Positions 9,871 to 20,259 are shown, counted from the first letter of the stretch. The stretch: DNA of 64,000 nt from Chlamydoabsidia padenii (GCA_025330725.1 JAIWND010000034.1:124001-188000), one strand, 5' to 3'. A program made the numbers and translations. Notes: generated from the letters alone by a model not told the origin.

Positions 9871-11494
9871 CTATACTAATGCTCCATCAAGAGAGTCTTC
9901 AATATCCCGCACCACAGCAACAACTACACTGATATCATCCATTTTTCCACCCTATACACACACAAAGAATGGTTAGATCAATTCAATTAGGATTTATACT
10001 CTTTTTACCTGATAATGATATCCTTCATGAATAGCTTTTTTCCGGAATGGGCTATCCACATTTCGTCGATTGTCACTAACTGTTTTTGCACGATGGGCTA
10101 AGGCGTCTGATAAAAGTTGAGGTTCAAATGGTAGGATCTTGTTCATATCGCTGTAAGGTGCCAATTGTGTTTTAATGATTGCCAGAATTTCCTTGTCAAA
10201 GAGATTGTCGTAGAGTCCATCGCTACCCATAATAATGATATCATCCTTTTCAACCTTGACATTGAATACCTAAACAAAGATAAAATCCTTATTATTAGCA
10301 ATTTCTCCTTTATCATGTCTTGCCGATTTTACCTGTGCATCCTTGGGTTGATCAGAAGAGCCAGTACCAAGTTGATAAGGAAAGTTGAATGCATGTTGTT
10401 GTTCTTCGCTTCGGAAGATATAGTTGTTTCGTCGAATCACAGATATGCCACAGTCACCAAGATTTGCTATTCGTAATTCATCATGTCTTAATACAGCAAG
10501 ACAAGCAGTACAGGAGCCAACAATACCCTAAATACATACATAATCAAATTAGTGAGCCTGAATTTTCATTTCATTACCACTTACATCTTTTTCAGCCTCT
10601 ATCAAACTTGCTTCATAACTCTTTTGTAATATTTGCACCGGGTCGACATTTTCATATTGGGAGAAGCACGGGTCGTCAATATTGTCGTAGCGTTCCAATT
10701 CTAAATAAGCGTGGTGCATCAGTTGCCTTGCAAAAAAAGCAGGATCGGCCGCTTAGGGTTGCCAAATAATAATAATAAAAAGTGAGCAAGTTATATACTT
10801 CAAGTCAACGTCTTTGTTTCCACTTACCTTTAGACCCAGACCAGCCACCAACACCATCGCTTATACCAAAAGAATCACTTCGGCGGAAGAAAGCATCTTC
10901 CCCCATTTGTTCACTATATAAACGTTGCTTAGGTGGATGATAAGGTCGTCGCTTGTTGTGTTGTCGTCGCTTGGCGAAACCTGAAGCACCATGAGCAAAT
11001 TTATAGTCAGGTCTCCTTTCCTTGGTTGCTGCGGGTATGGTTGCAAATGGGTCGTTAGGAAGTAAGAGTGGTGATTGTAATAAAGGATGTAAAACTTGTT
11101 GGTGAGGTGGTGTCCAGTAAAAGCCAAAGGAAGGTGAAGGTATATCATTGAGTGTGGTGATATTGTCCAATAAAGATGATTCAATAGGTTCTGTTGATAA
11201 AGAGGTCGGGATGAGATGGTGGTTGTTCGTTGATGGAATTGTTAACAAGGACCTATGGGCAGAAGTATTCTTGTTTTGATGCTGATGAGGCTGTAATGAA
11301 GAAGTAGTTGTAGGCCATAGTTCAACAACTGGTGAAGAAGTGGATGTGGTGGTAAATGAGGTCGATTGTTGTTGTTGCTGTTGCTGATAAGGTCGGATTA
11401 AGGTAGGTAGTAATGTTCGGTTGGATAACGATGATTTGAATACCAGTGGTTCAAGTTGCTTGCTTACTCCTATTAGATGGGATTTGGAGCACAT
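9871..11494 (-). CDS. PTC7: PP2C-type protein phosphatase, PTC7 family
   Basis: Five exons encode about 457 residues. The first about 180 residues are low-complexity (Q, S, T, H runs) and could include a mitochondrial presequence. The PP2C core follows: GEDAFF and FGISDGVGGW (metal-binding Asp), LRIANLGDCG, DDIIIMGSDGLYDNL (metal-binding Asp) and GGKMDDISVVVAVV (final metal-binding Asp). The GVGGW and GSDGLYDNL forms are those of the PTC7/PPTC7 family, which in yeast acts in mitochondria on coenzyme Q biosynthesis proteins. The ATG at 11492-11494 is the first in frame; a TAA stop precedes the CAA repeat of the 5' leader in this frame. The exon 1/2 join (...GSK then AADPAFFARQL) is clean. Localisation is inferred, not shown. 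Confidence 0.88.
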
Positions 11495-11500
11495 TGTATC

Positions 11501-11541
<41 letters not shown>
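11501..11541. repeat. (CAA)n microsatellite in PTC7 5' leader
   Basis: About 13 TTG/CAA triplets lie immediately upstream of the phosphatase start codon. In the coding frame they would read as ACA but are cut off by an in-frame stop, so they are leader sequence. CAA repeats in leaders are unstructured and common near strong initiation sites. Confidence 0.8.
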
Positions 11542-11545
<4 letters not shown>

Positions 11546-11559
11546 ATGTATAAAAGTGG

Positions 11560-12060
11560 AAGAGAAGGAAAATAATAAATATCTGGCCGATGCCTATGTC
11601 TTACAATTTCCCCAATTTTCAATCGCCGCCGACAAGGAAAAATCATGCTCGTCTTCTTCAAGTAAAAAGTACCTCTACCGCAAAAAGTTACACAATTCGG
11701 ATTGATATCAATATCGATTACAAACATGAAATTGTCATTGGTATCATGAGACTCGTACCTTTCAATGGTTATCTAGCATGAATCCCAATGACAAGGTGCT
11801 GGTCCCTTTTCGTTATGATGACATCTCACATGTTAAGCGACAATTAAAAGGAAATGATCACAAGTTAAAAGGTGGTGGCGATCTCTGAATTTGCATATTC
11901 CCCTTTTTCCACATACAGTACACATACATGGTTTAATCCCTCTCTTTACCACATACTATTATCCCTCTTTCTTCTATAGTACCATAGTACAGACATTGTA
12001 GAATAGGTTGATGTTTTGAACTGAATGAAATAAAAAGTTATACCATTTTGTATAAATTTG
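11560..12060 (+). pseudogene. Possible remnant of a decayed gene (3' part)
   Basis: A short open piece at 11778-11888 (starts MNPNDKVLVPFRYDD, ends KGGGDL-stop) is followed by a leader-less 3' flank with TACCATAGTACAGACAT at about 11981-11997. Its end (GGTGGTGGCGATCTC then a stop) resembles that of the decayed copy ending at 14170, and the 3' flank resembles the one near 13515. I read it as a truncated relative of the decayed family in this region. The similarity is short and this call is weak. VLVPFR also recalls the complex I 39-kDa subunit, but the match is too short. Confidence 0.25.
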
Positions 12061-12257
12061 TTAAAAAGTAGAAGGATTGTGTTGTCATATTGTATTGTAT
12101 AGAATGTAACAAGCTTCCATCCATTTCTTAATGTCATGCACCTACCGATAGCGGTATTTGAAAATATGAAAGCTCATAAAAAGGGGGGAGGGCTGACATT
12201 TTTTCATTTTCTCTTCCTTTGTTTCCTCACTTTTATTATTATTACTATTATTCATAT

Positions 12258-13580
12258 GACACCTAATTACTTCCCTCCACGTTTACCTTCCTCCTTTCAA
12301 GTATTCACTTCAACATGGCGGCTTAAATATATCAAATACGACGTACCTTGAACGAATCTTTAACGGGACCACTAAACGGAACAAATCTTCACCATGTATA
12401 ATGCTGACTTCCCCACCATCAGGAGTTTATGATACTCTCTTTGGTTGTAACGGGGGCTACATAATGTGGTGGTCAAAAAGGTAGCTCAGACTGGTTGGAA
12501 TGATTATGTAGATAAACAACAGCATGGATGGAACAATTGACTTTTTAGTAACGCGGGTGGACAAATCTCTCCTTTGGCCGATAAGGACTGGGGGAAAAGG
12601 TAAAACAGCCAAACAACAAGGGGAAAAAATAATGTGCTGTAAAATGGGGTTTTCTGTTTTGGATCAACAGCTTCTTCAAAGCTCTGATATTAATACTTTT
12701 CTTTTTCTCTCTTCTCTTTTTTGTTTAGGTAAAATAGGTATATACTCACTCCTTGTTTATGAACTATGTAATAGTGATGGACAAGCTGGGGCGGGGGAAT
12801 GACGACTTTATTTGAATGGATTGCACCAGGCATTATTAAAAAAGAAGTAGACTAGTATCATAAACATGGTGGAAATCGACAGCTATATCGAAAATGGATC
12901 AATTGGCTCAAATAACAACAAATTCATCCATTCATTCATCTATCTGAATGGATGTCTATGGCGACAGTTCTGCTCGTCAAACTATACCTACGCCAACAAA
13001 GCCTACGCCAACAACAACACTGTCATTCTCTTCAACACTGTACAACAATGCCCACTCACAACCGTCTTCAATTCAAGTCAAGATCTACCATTGACAGTAG
13101 CTCAGCAACAAACACTTTAGATTACAATAAATGCATTGATAGTGATGATGATGATGATGATTGGTAAACGGCAATCGAATGTTAATATGGATGAATACGG
13201 GTAGATCATTAATCCTATTTGCCTCATTTTCTGGATGAGGTGATAATTAGCATAATGACTCGAACAGGTAACTTTTTTCTAAAATACAATCGGATAATCA
13301 ACAACATGATTAACTAGACATCTCTTTATTCAATAGGATTAGGTGATCGGACAGTAGGAATGATATGAGTGACTCTCTCTCCGTTGGATCGAATCGAATC
13401 AGGACGATGAACAAAGTGGCAATAATCTCTGGCTTTATTTATCTCTCTTCCCCTCTTCAAAAACATACACACACACAGTTTAGTCTCCCTTTTTACTACT
13501 ACCCCCTCCTCCATCTTACCATAGTATAGACATACGTAATATAGAAATGAATCTTATTTTAACTTGAATGTAATAAAAAA
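12258..13580 (+). pseudogene. Decayed gene copy 1 of an unidentified family
   Basis: The region starts like a gene, with a CT-rich tract and then ATG at 12258 (MTPNYFPPRLPSSF), but has multiple stops and frame breaks. It shares long matches with the copy at 14170-14735: a 30-bp block at about 12559-12588 matches 26 of 30 bases, followed by the blocks ACGACTTTATTTGAATGG and CACCAGGCATT. A roughly 200-bp insertion separates the blocks. It also shares the order of segments with the copy at 58200-58710, including TACGCCAACAACAACACTGT. The end (ATCAGGACGATGAACAAAGTGG, about 13404) matches the end of copy 2 almost base for base. Unconnected open pieces end in acidic residues (SDDDDDDW near 13165). 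The original function is not recognisable. Confidence 0.5.
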
Positions 13581-14169
13581 GCTGCATTTAAAACTTTGAA
13601 GGACTTTATAAAAGGCAAAATAGAAATGACGATTGATGGATGGGGCTGTCTTATCATGTCATATAGATCATGTCAAGTCCCCTTTAAAAGTTCTTCTCTA
13701 GCAAACGTTCTCATAGAATTGATTTTATGCACAATGCTTTGTGGTCAGTGTCGGCGTTTATTTGGTTTTCCCTTGCTTTCGTCTTTTGCGTGCCTTGTGA
13801 AAAGTAGGCCATTATGAGAATTACGACGGACCAAAGAAAAGAAGCACAGTGGTAAAAATCTACCTTGGACAAGTCAATTCTTTTCAAATCCCGATTCATG
13901 CAATCCCAACGACATGTCAAGTCATATAGCCTGATTCCAATCATATGTATTTGTTCAATACACAATCACGCACATACGTAGCCAATGCTATTTCATTTAT
14001 ATCAAAGATCTACAAAATGTTACACACGAGTTTTTTATTCCATTAGTTTAAAAATAAAAATAATTTCTATACTAAGTTCATGTATGTAATAAAGGGGCCA
14101 GTAGTGAAAAAAAGAGAGACTAAGCTACGTGTGTAAAAAGAGGGGTAAAAGAGATAAAGAATGCTAAAA
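13581..14169. other. Gene-poor decayed DNA
   Basis: No supported gene. TTCAAATCCCG at 13883-13893 is a copy of the recurrent promoter element without an obvious gene nearby. Open frames here are short, unconserved-looking and not supported by splice structure. Confidence 0.4.
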
Positions 14170-14735
14170 ATCACCACCACCTTGTTCATCGTCCTGATCC
14201 AATGTCACATAACCTGATCGGTCCTAGTTCCCACTGCCCATGTTTACTGGTATGCATGCCGCCCGATTCACCTTTTAGGTATAAATGTCGATTTCCACCA
14301 ATGCCTGGTACAATTCATTCAACCAAAGTCGTCCTTTTTCCTCCGGATTTGCCGTATTAGCCAAAAGAGAGATTTGTCTACCGGATTACCACATTCAGTT
14401 GAGTCACCCCCGCTTTTCGTTCTTCTACTTGAATAAACATAAGACACTGTTCAGTGGTGAGTCTTTGTTGTTTTGCCAGGTTAGATCACTCGTCTTTTAC
14501 CTTTAATGAAAAAGAGCCAACCGGGACACCAAAGTCAAAGCTGCAAAAGTGCAATTCACGTTCACCATGTCATAACTATACTTTAATGGTCTCTTGAATC
14601 TATCCGCTTTAGGTGGCTTCTTGAGTGAAGTCTACATGATAAAAGAGAGATGGTTAGTCAGTTAAACAAAGATGAAGTTTCTCGTTCTTACTTTTGGTCA
14701 AAGATTGGGGTGAAGTGGTCTACGCTTCAACAAGG
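14170..14735 (-). pseudogene. Decayed gene copy 2 of an unidentified family
   Basis: On the minus strand two exon-like blocks are visible. The first follows a TCATGTAG acceptor and reads SLKKPPKADRFKRPLKYSYD, but a frame slip is needed near FAAL/SFDFGVPVGSFSLK. The second reads GRQISLLANTANPEEKGRLW then LNELYQALVEIDIYT, again followed by a stop and a slip before the end TLDQDDEQGGGDF-stop. DNA-level matches to copy 1 (12258-13580) are strong in two blocks and at the 3' end. The frame slips and stops argue for a pseudogene, though one coding frame is still largely readable, so decay looks recent. I do not recognise the family. Confidence 0.5.
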
Positions 14736-15111
14736 ATTAATAATCACCCATAGCTGAAGGTGTTATAACAAATTGAAAAAGCGTTGCTAATCAATAAAGT
14801 AAGAAAAACCAGCAACATGCGTACGTTCAAGTTAAGTGGGAAGGTGGGAATGCACGAAAGAAAGAACAAAGAGACGGAATATTTCAACAGACGAGACCAA
14901 ACTTATTTTCAAAACCCGCTGACCGTCGCCTTGAATCTTGAGAGTGCTCTACTAGCTTAATGAACAAGTGATGCTAATGACAAAAGTGACCATGAGCATT
15001 CCTTAGCCTATTTCCAACAACGTTTACATAATGACCAATATACCAAGTCCACTGTATTGAGCTATACAGCCTCAAGATCGTTTTACCTTGACGTTTGTAA
15101 AAAAAAGGATG

Positions 15112-15402
15112 CAGAATGAAAAGCGACACACAAGACAAAACTTAATTCAAAACCCGCTTACTCTCGCCTGGAATCTGGAGAGAGCTCTACTGCCTCAATA
15201 AACAAGTGATGATAATGACAAAAGTAATCATGAGCATTCCTTGGCCTATTTCCAACAAAGTTTACATAATGGCCAATATACCAAGTCCACTGTATTGAGC
15301 TATACAGCCTCCATTGAGGCAATAGAGCTCTCTCCAGATTCCAGACGAGAGTAAGCGGATTTTGAAATAAGTTTTATCTTGTGTGTCAATTTTTCATTCT
15401 GC
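15112..15402. repeat. Large imperfect inverted repeat (about 88-bp arms)
   Basis: The left arm 15112-15199 and right arm 15313-15402 are near-complementary. For example, GAGAGAGCTCTACTGCCTCAAT pairs with ATTGAGGCAATAGAGCTCTC and GCAGAATGAAAAGC with its inverse near 15395. About 113 bp of spacer separate the arms. It marks the switch point between direct and inverted copies of the array and could form a long hairpin. Confidence 0.8.

Positions 15403-15408
<6 letters not shown>

Positions 15409-15470
<62 letters not shown>
15409..15470. repeat. Poly-T tract inside repeat array
   Basis: An uninterrupted run of about 61 T sits where the other copies of the array have only 7-8 T or A, which indicates slippage expansion in one copy. 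Confidence 0.9.
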
Positions 15471-15474
<4 letters not shown>

Positions 15475-16110
15475 AGTAGGGGTAAAACAATCTTGAAGCT
15501 ATATTGCTCCATACAGTGGATTTGGTACAATGACCATTAAGTAAAGTTTGTTGGAAATAGGCTAAGGAATGCACATGGCCACTTTTGTCATTAGCATCAC
15601 TTGTTCATCAAGACAGTATAGCTCTCTCAAGATTCCAGGCGAGGGTAAGCGGGTTTTGAACTAAATTTTATCTTGTGTGTCAATTTTCATTCTGCAACTT
15701 TTTTTATACCAAAGTCAGGTTAAAACGACCTTGAGGCTATACTGCTCCATACAAGGTACTTGGTACAATGGCCATTATGTAAACTTTGTTGGAAATAGGC
15801 TATAATGTCCATATCGCCACTTTAATCTTTAGCATCCGTTGACAACTGGAGCAGGTAGAGCTTTTCCAAATTTTAGTAGAGGTAGGCGGAATCTGAAAAA
15901 GTACAAAAAGGAACCAGACTTCATTTTTTTTTCCCTTGCCAATGATAGGTAAAAGTTATCGCAAGTCTGGACTGACCGACACAAGAGTCATGGTACTTGG
16001 CTTTTGCGGTAAAGTATGTTGAAAATGGGTTATAGTATGCACATCACCACTTTAATCATTAGCACCCTTTAACAATGGAGCGAGGAGAGCCTACCCAAAA
16101 TATTAGTAGG

Positions 16111-17052
16111 AATCAAGGGAAAGCGGGGTTGGAATGGGAAGTGTGGTTTCCTCCTAAAATTCTACAATGTCCCCAGCACTGACCACCTCCTATCTTTGAG
16201 ACATTCTTATCCATTGGTTGAATGATCAATTTTCACTAGCTATTATTTCCCCAGCACTGGTTACCTGCTTATTATCACTTCCTGTATCTTATAGGAAGGC
16301 TCTGCTGTACTTCACCTTTTTCTTTCTGTCTTCGTCCATTGTATCTTCTTTCCTCTCTACTTCATCCACTTCCAATTTAAACTCTCTCTCTGCCTCTCTC
16401 TTCTCTGTCTTCTATCCGCTCTCCTTCCGCCACGGCGAATGTGGTCAGCCAGCTGAAATGGCTATCCGTTCAAACAATTCATGTAGTAATGCTGATCATT
16501 TGTTATGAATCCGCTCTCTGTCTCTCTCCATCCCTTTGCCTCCACTTCTTTTTGTATGCCCAATCCACTCCTTATCTATGTTCAAAAATCATCCTGGGGG
16601 TTATTGCTTCCTTAACACCACTGCGCTTCGGTGGTAAGTTTTACCATTTCCAAAGACAAAAAAGACTAACCACGTGTACTAACTGACTGTTTGCTTTCTT
16701 TTCCCATGTATAATTGCTTTTGATCATTTTCTTTCAACCACTTTTAAACATCGGATATTTTATTGTTGCTTTTATTTGATAAAACTAGTATGTAATAACA
16801 TTACGTCTAATTTGACTCGACTTTATCCATTGACTACTTTTACTGTATTTGGCTTAACTTTAGATCACCAGCCACGTGGCTGATCCTCGGCGGCATATCT
16901 ATACCCACGTGCCACTATGCAAAATCCCAACTGACAGGTTTTTAGTCTCCCCCTCCCACCCACCATCAAAAAATAACAGAGAGTAGTAAAAAGTATCACG
17001 TTTTTTATTTCGTATATTAAATAAAGTAAAAGATAATAATAGTAATCTAAAT
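16111..17052. other. Gene-poor interval with three CACGTG sites
   Basis: No supported gene. Palindromic CACGTG (bHLH E-box type, Pho4/Cbf1-like) occurs at 16671-16676, 16873-16878 and 16906-16911. A 96-codon open frame at 16218-16508 is hydrophobic and low-complexity with no recognisable domain, so I did not call it. The last 70 bp are the 3' flank of the MFS gene. Confidence 0.4.
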
Positions 17053-18982
17053 CTATAATAGGTATCGATAATCCCGTCCACCGTTCCCGACCTTGATCCC
17101 CGAGTCAATCATTCCATTCAAATGATTCAGTCTAAACTTCAAAAACGCCGCCGAGATAGCAGCAAGAAGCATGGCACTACCCACAACCATATTGGATCCT
17201 ACAAAGTTGGGTGCATCTGCTTCCCAGCCTGAGTAAAGGGCAAAGGTACAAATCAAGGCACCAAAATTAGCCACAGAAGAGACAATCCCAGTCGCTGATG
17301 CCACCGCCACCGCATCTTCTTTTGAGTTTGCCGTCCAAGCCATACTCTACATATATATAAGTCCATCGTCTTGATTTTCTTTTTCTTTTTCTTTTTTTCC
17401 TTACCAGCGGGACAGTAGGATAAGTTCCACCTGCCACGATCATCAAACCAAAGTACCGAGCACCCACCGATTTTGTAAAACTGAGAATGACAAAGCCAAC
17501 GAACGAAGTGATACACATGGCAATGATAAACCACCCCCGATCCCGGAATCGATCGCTGAGTCGAGTGATGATAAACACCATCAGACCACCAAACACATAA
17601 GGCGGGATACTCATTAAGCTGACCTGGATCGAGCTGTAAGTATCAATTTGTTGTACGATCTTGGGTAAAAAGTAGCCGAGTGATGTTGCCGCCATGACAG
17701 GAGTGAAATAGAGCACGCAAAACAACCATACTTTGTAATCCACCAATTGTGATTTGAGGTTCCGCAGATCACGCATCATGACGATCTTCTTGTTGCTTTT
17801 GCCGTTATTATCATCTGGTTGCTGTTGTTGTGGTTGTTGTATACGTTGTTGTACCTGCTGGGCTTCTTCTTGGGTCAGGAAACCTTTGGATTGTCCAGGT
17901 TTGGCAGGTAGTATAAAAAGAGTGGCGATACCAAAGACCAGTGAGAGAAGACCAGAGATTAAGAAGAGCCATTGCCAGCCATACAAGTTTCCCCGCATGT
18001 CGATCAATTGTATACCCGCCGAGATTAGACCACCGAATGCACCTAATGAGGGATCAAAGATCAAAGTTAATATAATTTTTAGACACACATATATATACAT
18101 ACACACTTTTATTATTATTCTCACCTGATGCTGGTCCGGCTAAATACATGATACCAATTCTTGATGAGATCTCTTCAGGTCTATACCATAAGGTTGTATA
18201 ATAAGCTTGATATAAAGGAATGGTATGAGTTTAACAGACAGCTTGTTCTTGATCATATAAAATTACTTACCAATGCCTTGTTGATGCAATGATCAAACAT
18301 AAAAAGAAGGATCAGTTAGTTTGTCGTATCCTTTACTCTAGTTATCCACTTTACCAGGCCAAAATCCAGCTTCGAAGACACCCTAAAGGTTGAAAAAAAA
18401 AAAAAAAAAAAAAAAGATTTAGTACCATGGGTCAAGACGTTTTTGGATGACTTGCCAGTAAAAACCGAAGAAGATAAAAATGCCAAGCCTGAGAGATGAC
18501 AGCCATACAACAAGTGACGATACTCCAGGTAATCATAATCCGAGCGATCCAATAAGCAGGATTCACATGGGCCATAATCATATTCGAGGGTACTTCAAAT
18601 AACTAGCAAAAGAAAAACAAAAGTCAGTTCACATCCAAGAGTATCCCACTCTACTTACAATGTAGGCCACATAGAATAAACCTAGTCCAATATTGTTTTC
18701 CCGGGCACTAAGGTGAGCAGTCGTGGCAAGATCATGGCCTTGTTGTTTATTCATTGTAAATGAGAAGCCTACATTCACCCGATCCTCCACTGATAAAAAG
18801 TAGAGAAGAAAGATCCATGGGACAATACGCCAATCGAGTTTATGTAATAATCGTCGTTCTGTTTGTGGGTCAAGGGGTATGAGTTCGTGTAAGGATGGCT
18901 GGGCGCTAGGTGGACTAGAGCGTTGTCGTATTTCTTCTGTTAGTTTTATTGATGAGTGGGTTTTGCTACTCATCGAAGTCAT
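17053..18982 (-). CDS. MFS permease, anion:cation symporter (Dal5/Tna1-like) family
   Basis: Seven exons encode about 525 residues with the two six-helix halves of an MFS transporter. After a soluble N-terminus come WRIVPWIFLLYFLSVEDRVNVG (TM1 with the family's DR motif), LGLFYVAYILFEVPSNM, then LLGVFEAGFWPGIAYYTTLWYRPEE, the hallmark of the allantoate/nicotinate/vitamin permease group. A Q-rich central loop (RIQQPQQQQPDD) follows, and a second half from VWLFCVLYF to YRYLL. Members move small carboxylate or vitamin substrates with protons; the substrate cannot be predicted. Intron 2 (18383-18455) has a GC donor. Exon 3 is only 28 nt, and a 6-nt microexon (18271-18276) is needed to match the family's PG-x-x-YY spacing. 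A mobile element lies 77 bp upstream of the start. Confidence 0.9.
18271..18276 (-). other. Putative 6-nt microexon of the MFS gene
   Basis: GCATTG (minus strand) is flanked by AACAAG before and GTAAGT after. Including it changes WP-AYYTTLWY to WP-GIAYYTTLWY, which matches the conserved PG-x-x-YY-x-x-WY spacing of this family. Skipping it keeps the frame but deletes the conserved glycine. The two flanking introns would be 78 and 65 nt, normal for this genome. Confidence 0.6.
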
Positions 18983-19004
18983 GGTGGGAAGACAGTGAGT
19001 TTCA

Positions 19005-19059
<55 letters not shown>

Positions 19060-19061
<2 letters not shown>

Positions 19062-19747
19062 GTATTTCAACTTTGAATTCGGACGATGTGCAATTTTTTT
19101 CGGACGGTCGGAATTACAAATTCGGACGACTGTAATTTTTTTTTCAGACGAGTGCAAATTTTTATTCGGACGGGGATTAAATTTAATCAGACTGGTCAAA
19201 GATTTTATTGGGACGAGGCAAGATTTTATTTGGACGACAAAGAAAAGTTGAGATGAAGGGGAAAGGCGGAGGACAAAGAGAATGACAATGAAGCTATTTC
19301 AAACCGACTTCTTTTCTGAGACAACGATCCCAAAAGGTTTCTGAATGACGAATCCAACCTTGGCAATCATCGATGGTTACAGTCTGACAGGCCTCAGCTA
19401 TACGATCGCTGAGCTGATCATCTTCGGTAAGGGGATTTCTTCTGATGTGTGCCTTAATTTTGGCCCAGCATTCTTCGATTGGATTCAAAAAGGGCGAATA
19501 TGGTGGCATGTATAACGGCTTATACCCTCGTTCCTTGATGAGTACTTTTTTCTCACCGTCCGAATTTTGCCTCGTCTAAATTTTTTGGCCTCGTCCCAAA
19601 AAAATCTTTGACCAGTCTGATTAAATTTAATCCCCGTCCGAATAAAAATTTGCACTCGTCTGAAAAAAAAATTACAATCGTCCGAATTTGTAATTCCGAC
19701 CGTCCGAAAAAAATTGCACATCGTCCGAATTCAAAGTTGAAATACTG
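19060..19747. mobile_element. Internally deleted Tc1/mariner-like element with 160-bp TIRs
   Basis: The 688-bp element begins CAGTATTTCAACTTTGAATT and ends with the exact inverse. It is flanked on both sides by TA, the target duplication of Tc1/mariner/IS630-type elements. The terminal inverted repeats, 19060-19219 and 19588-19747, are about 160 bp and nearly identical, and each carries several spaced copies of a CGGACG-containing unit with T-rich spacers. Only the C-terminal end of a DDE transposase remains inside (19294-19556). The left end abuts a 50-nt poly-T run, 77 bp from the MFS start codon. TIR identity suggests recent mobilisation by an autonomous relative elsewhere. Confidence 0.85.
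19294..19556 (-). pseudogene. Truncated DDE transposase (Tc1/mariner, DDE_3 type)
   Basis: The minus-strand frame reads KKVLIKERGYKPLY, MPPYSPFLNPIEECWAKIK and ends CLRKEVGLK-stop. PYSPxLNPIExxWxxIK carries the last catalytic acidic residue (E) region of the DDE_3 transposase domain. The preceding catalytic Asp residues and the DNA-binding domain are absent because the frame runs straight into the right terminal repeat. It is therefore inactive on its own. Confidence 0.88.
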
Positions 19748-20259
19748 TAATTGTGTGGGAATGGCGGGATTTCAAAATACAGTGGCCTTGCCCCTGAAAA
19801 AATAAAAAGCTCGAGTTGACTAAAACAGTACTTAACTTTAATAAGGTCTGTAGTACACTCTCTTTTTATCAATGTCTCGAAAGGAAATTGTTAAGAGGAA
19901 GGAATCATCAAGTTATATAAAGAGTGGAGGGTTTCATTTTTTCTCTTTTTCTTTTTTCTTGTCCCAACTTCCCAATGAACCCTGTCAATGACTTGCACAG
20001 TGTTATCATGTCTTTTGATATTCTCACGATGCATCCATGATCACCAATCATCTTTAGCTTTTTTTGTATGTGATCACCAATCATCACAGTGTACCAGCGT
20101 CATAGCGTTCTGCCAGCCTATGGTCCAAAAAAAAAAAAAAAAAGTGCAGGAAAAGTCATGTGATCGGGATTTGAAAAAAGGATTTGTTTTCTTCCACCCC
20201 CCCTTCCCCCTTTTGGTTTCTCTTTATCTTTTTTATCATAAACTTCCATATACTCCATC
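19748..20259. promoter_or_regulatory. AFG1 upstream region
   Basis: This 512-bp gap contains GGCGGGATTTCAAA at 19763-19776 and CGGGATTTGAAA at 20165-20176 (84 bp before the ATG). A direct repeat TGATCACCAATCATC at about 20037-20051 and 20071-20085 includes CCAAT. A CT-rich tract directly precedes the start codon. No gene was seen. Confidence 0.5.
20165..20176 (+). promoter_or_regulatory. CGGGATTTGAAA element
   Basis: This is an exact core of the recurrent promoter motif in forward orientation, 84 bp upstream of the AFG1 start codon. Confidence 0.5.

Larger units (their letters stand above)
14899..16110. repeat. Array of about five diverged 240-290 bp repeats in both orientations
   Basis: A unit containing GACAAAAGT-ATCATGAGCATTCC, CCTATTTCCAACAAAGTTTAC and a TACTGTATTG/CTATACAGCCTC block occurs twice in one orientation (about 14899-15135 and 15136-15311). 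It then occurs three times inverted (about 15313-15595, 15596-15835 and 15836-16110), with divergence rising toward the right end. One copy carries a 61-nt poly-T insertion. No coding frame runs through it. It may be a non-autonomous mobile element family or an expanded intergenic repeat. Confidence 0.75.

Noticed and set aside
11778..11888. Similarity of VLVPFR and the following residues to the complex I 39-kDa (NDUFA9) subunit
   Set aside because: Only about six residues match well and the expected Rossmann-fold segment upstream is absent in every frame. The end fits the local decayed family better.
14899..16110. CRISPR-like array
   Set aside because: The units are about 240-290 bp, diverged and change orientation, with no short repeat-spacer pattern. 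This is also eukaryotic DNA.
16218..16508. 96-codon plus-strand open frame
   Set aside because: Composition is driven by a CT-rich tract. No domain, no splice context and no promoter motif at the right distance.
19485..19721. Open frame through the right TIR of the Tc1-like element
   Set aside because: It merely translates the CGGACG subrepeats of the inverted repeat. The transposase remnant is in another frame and further in.
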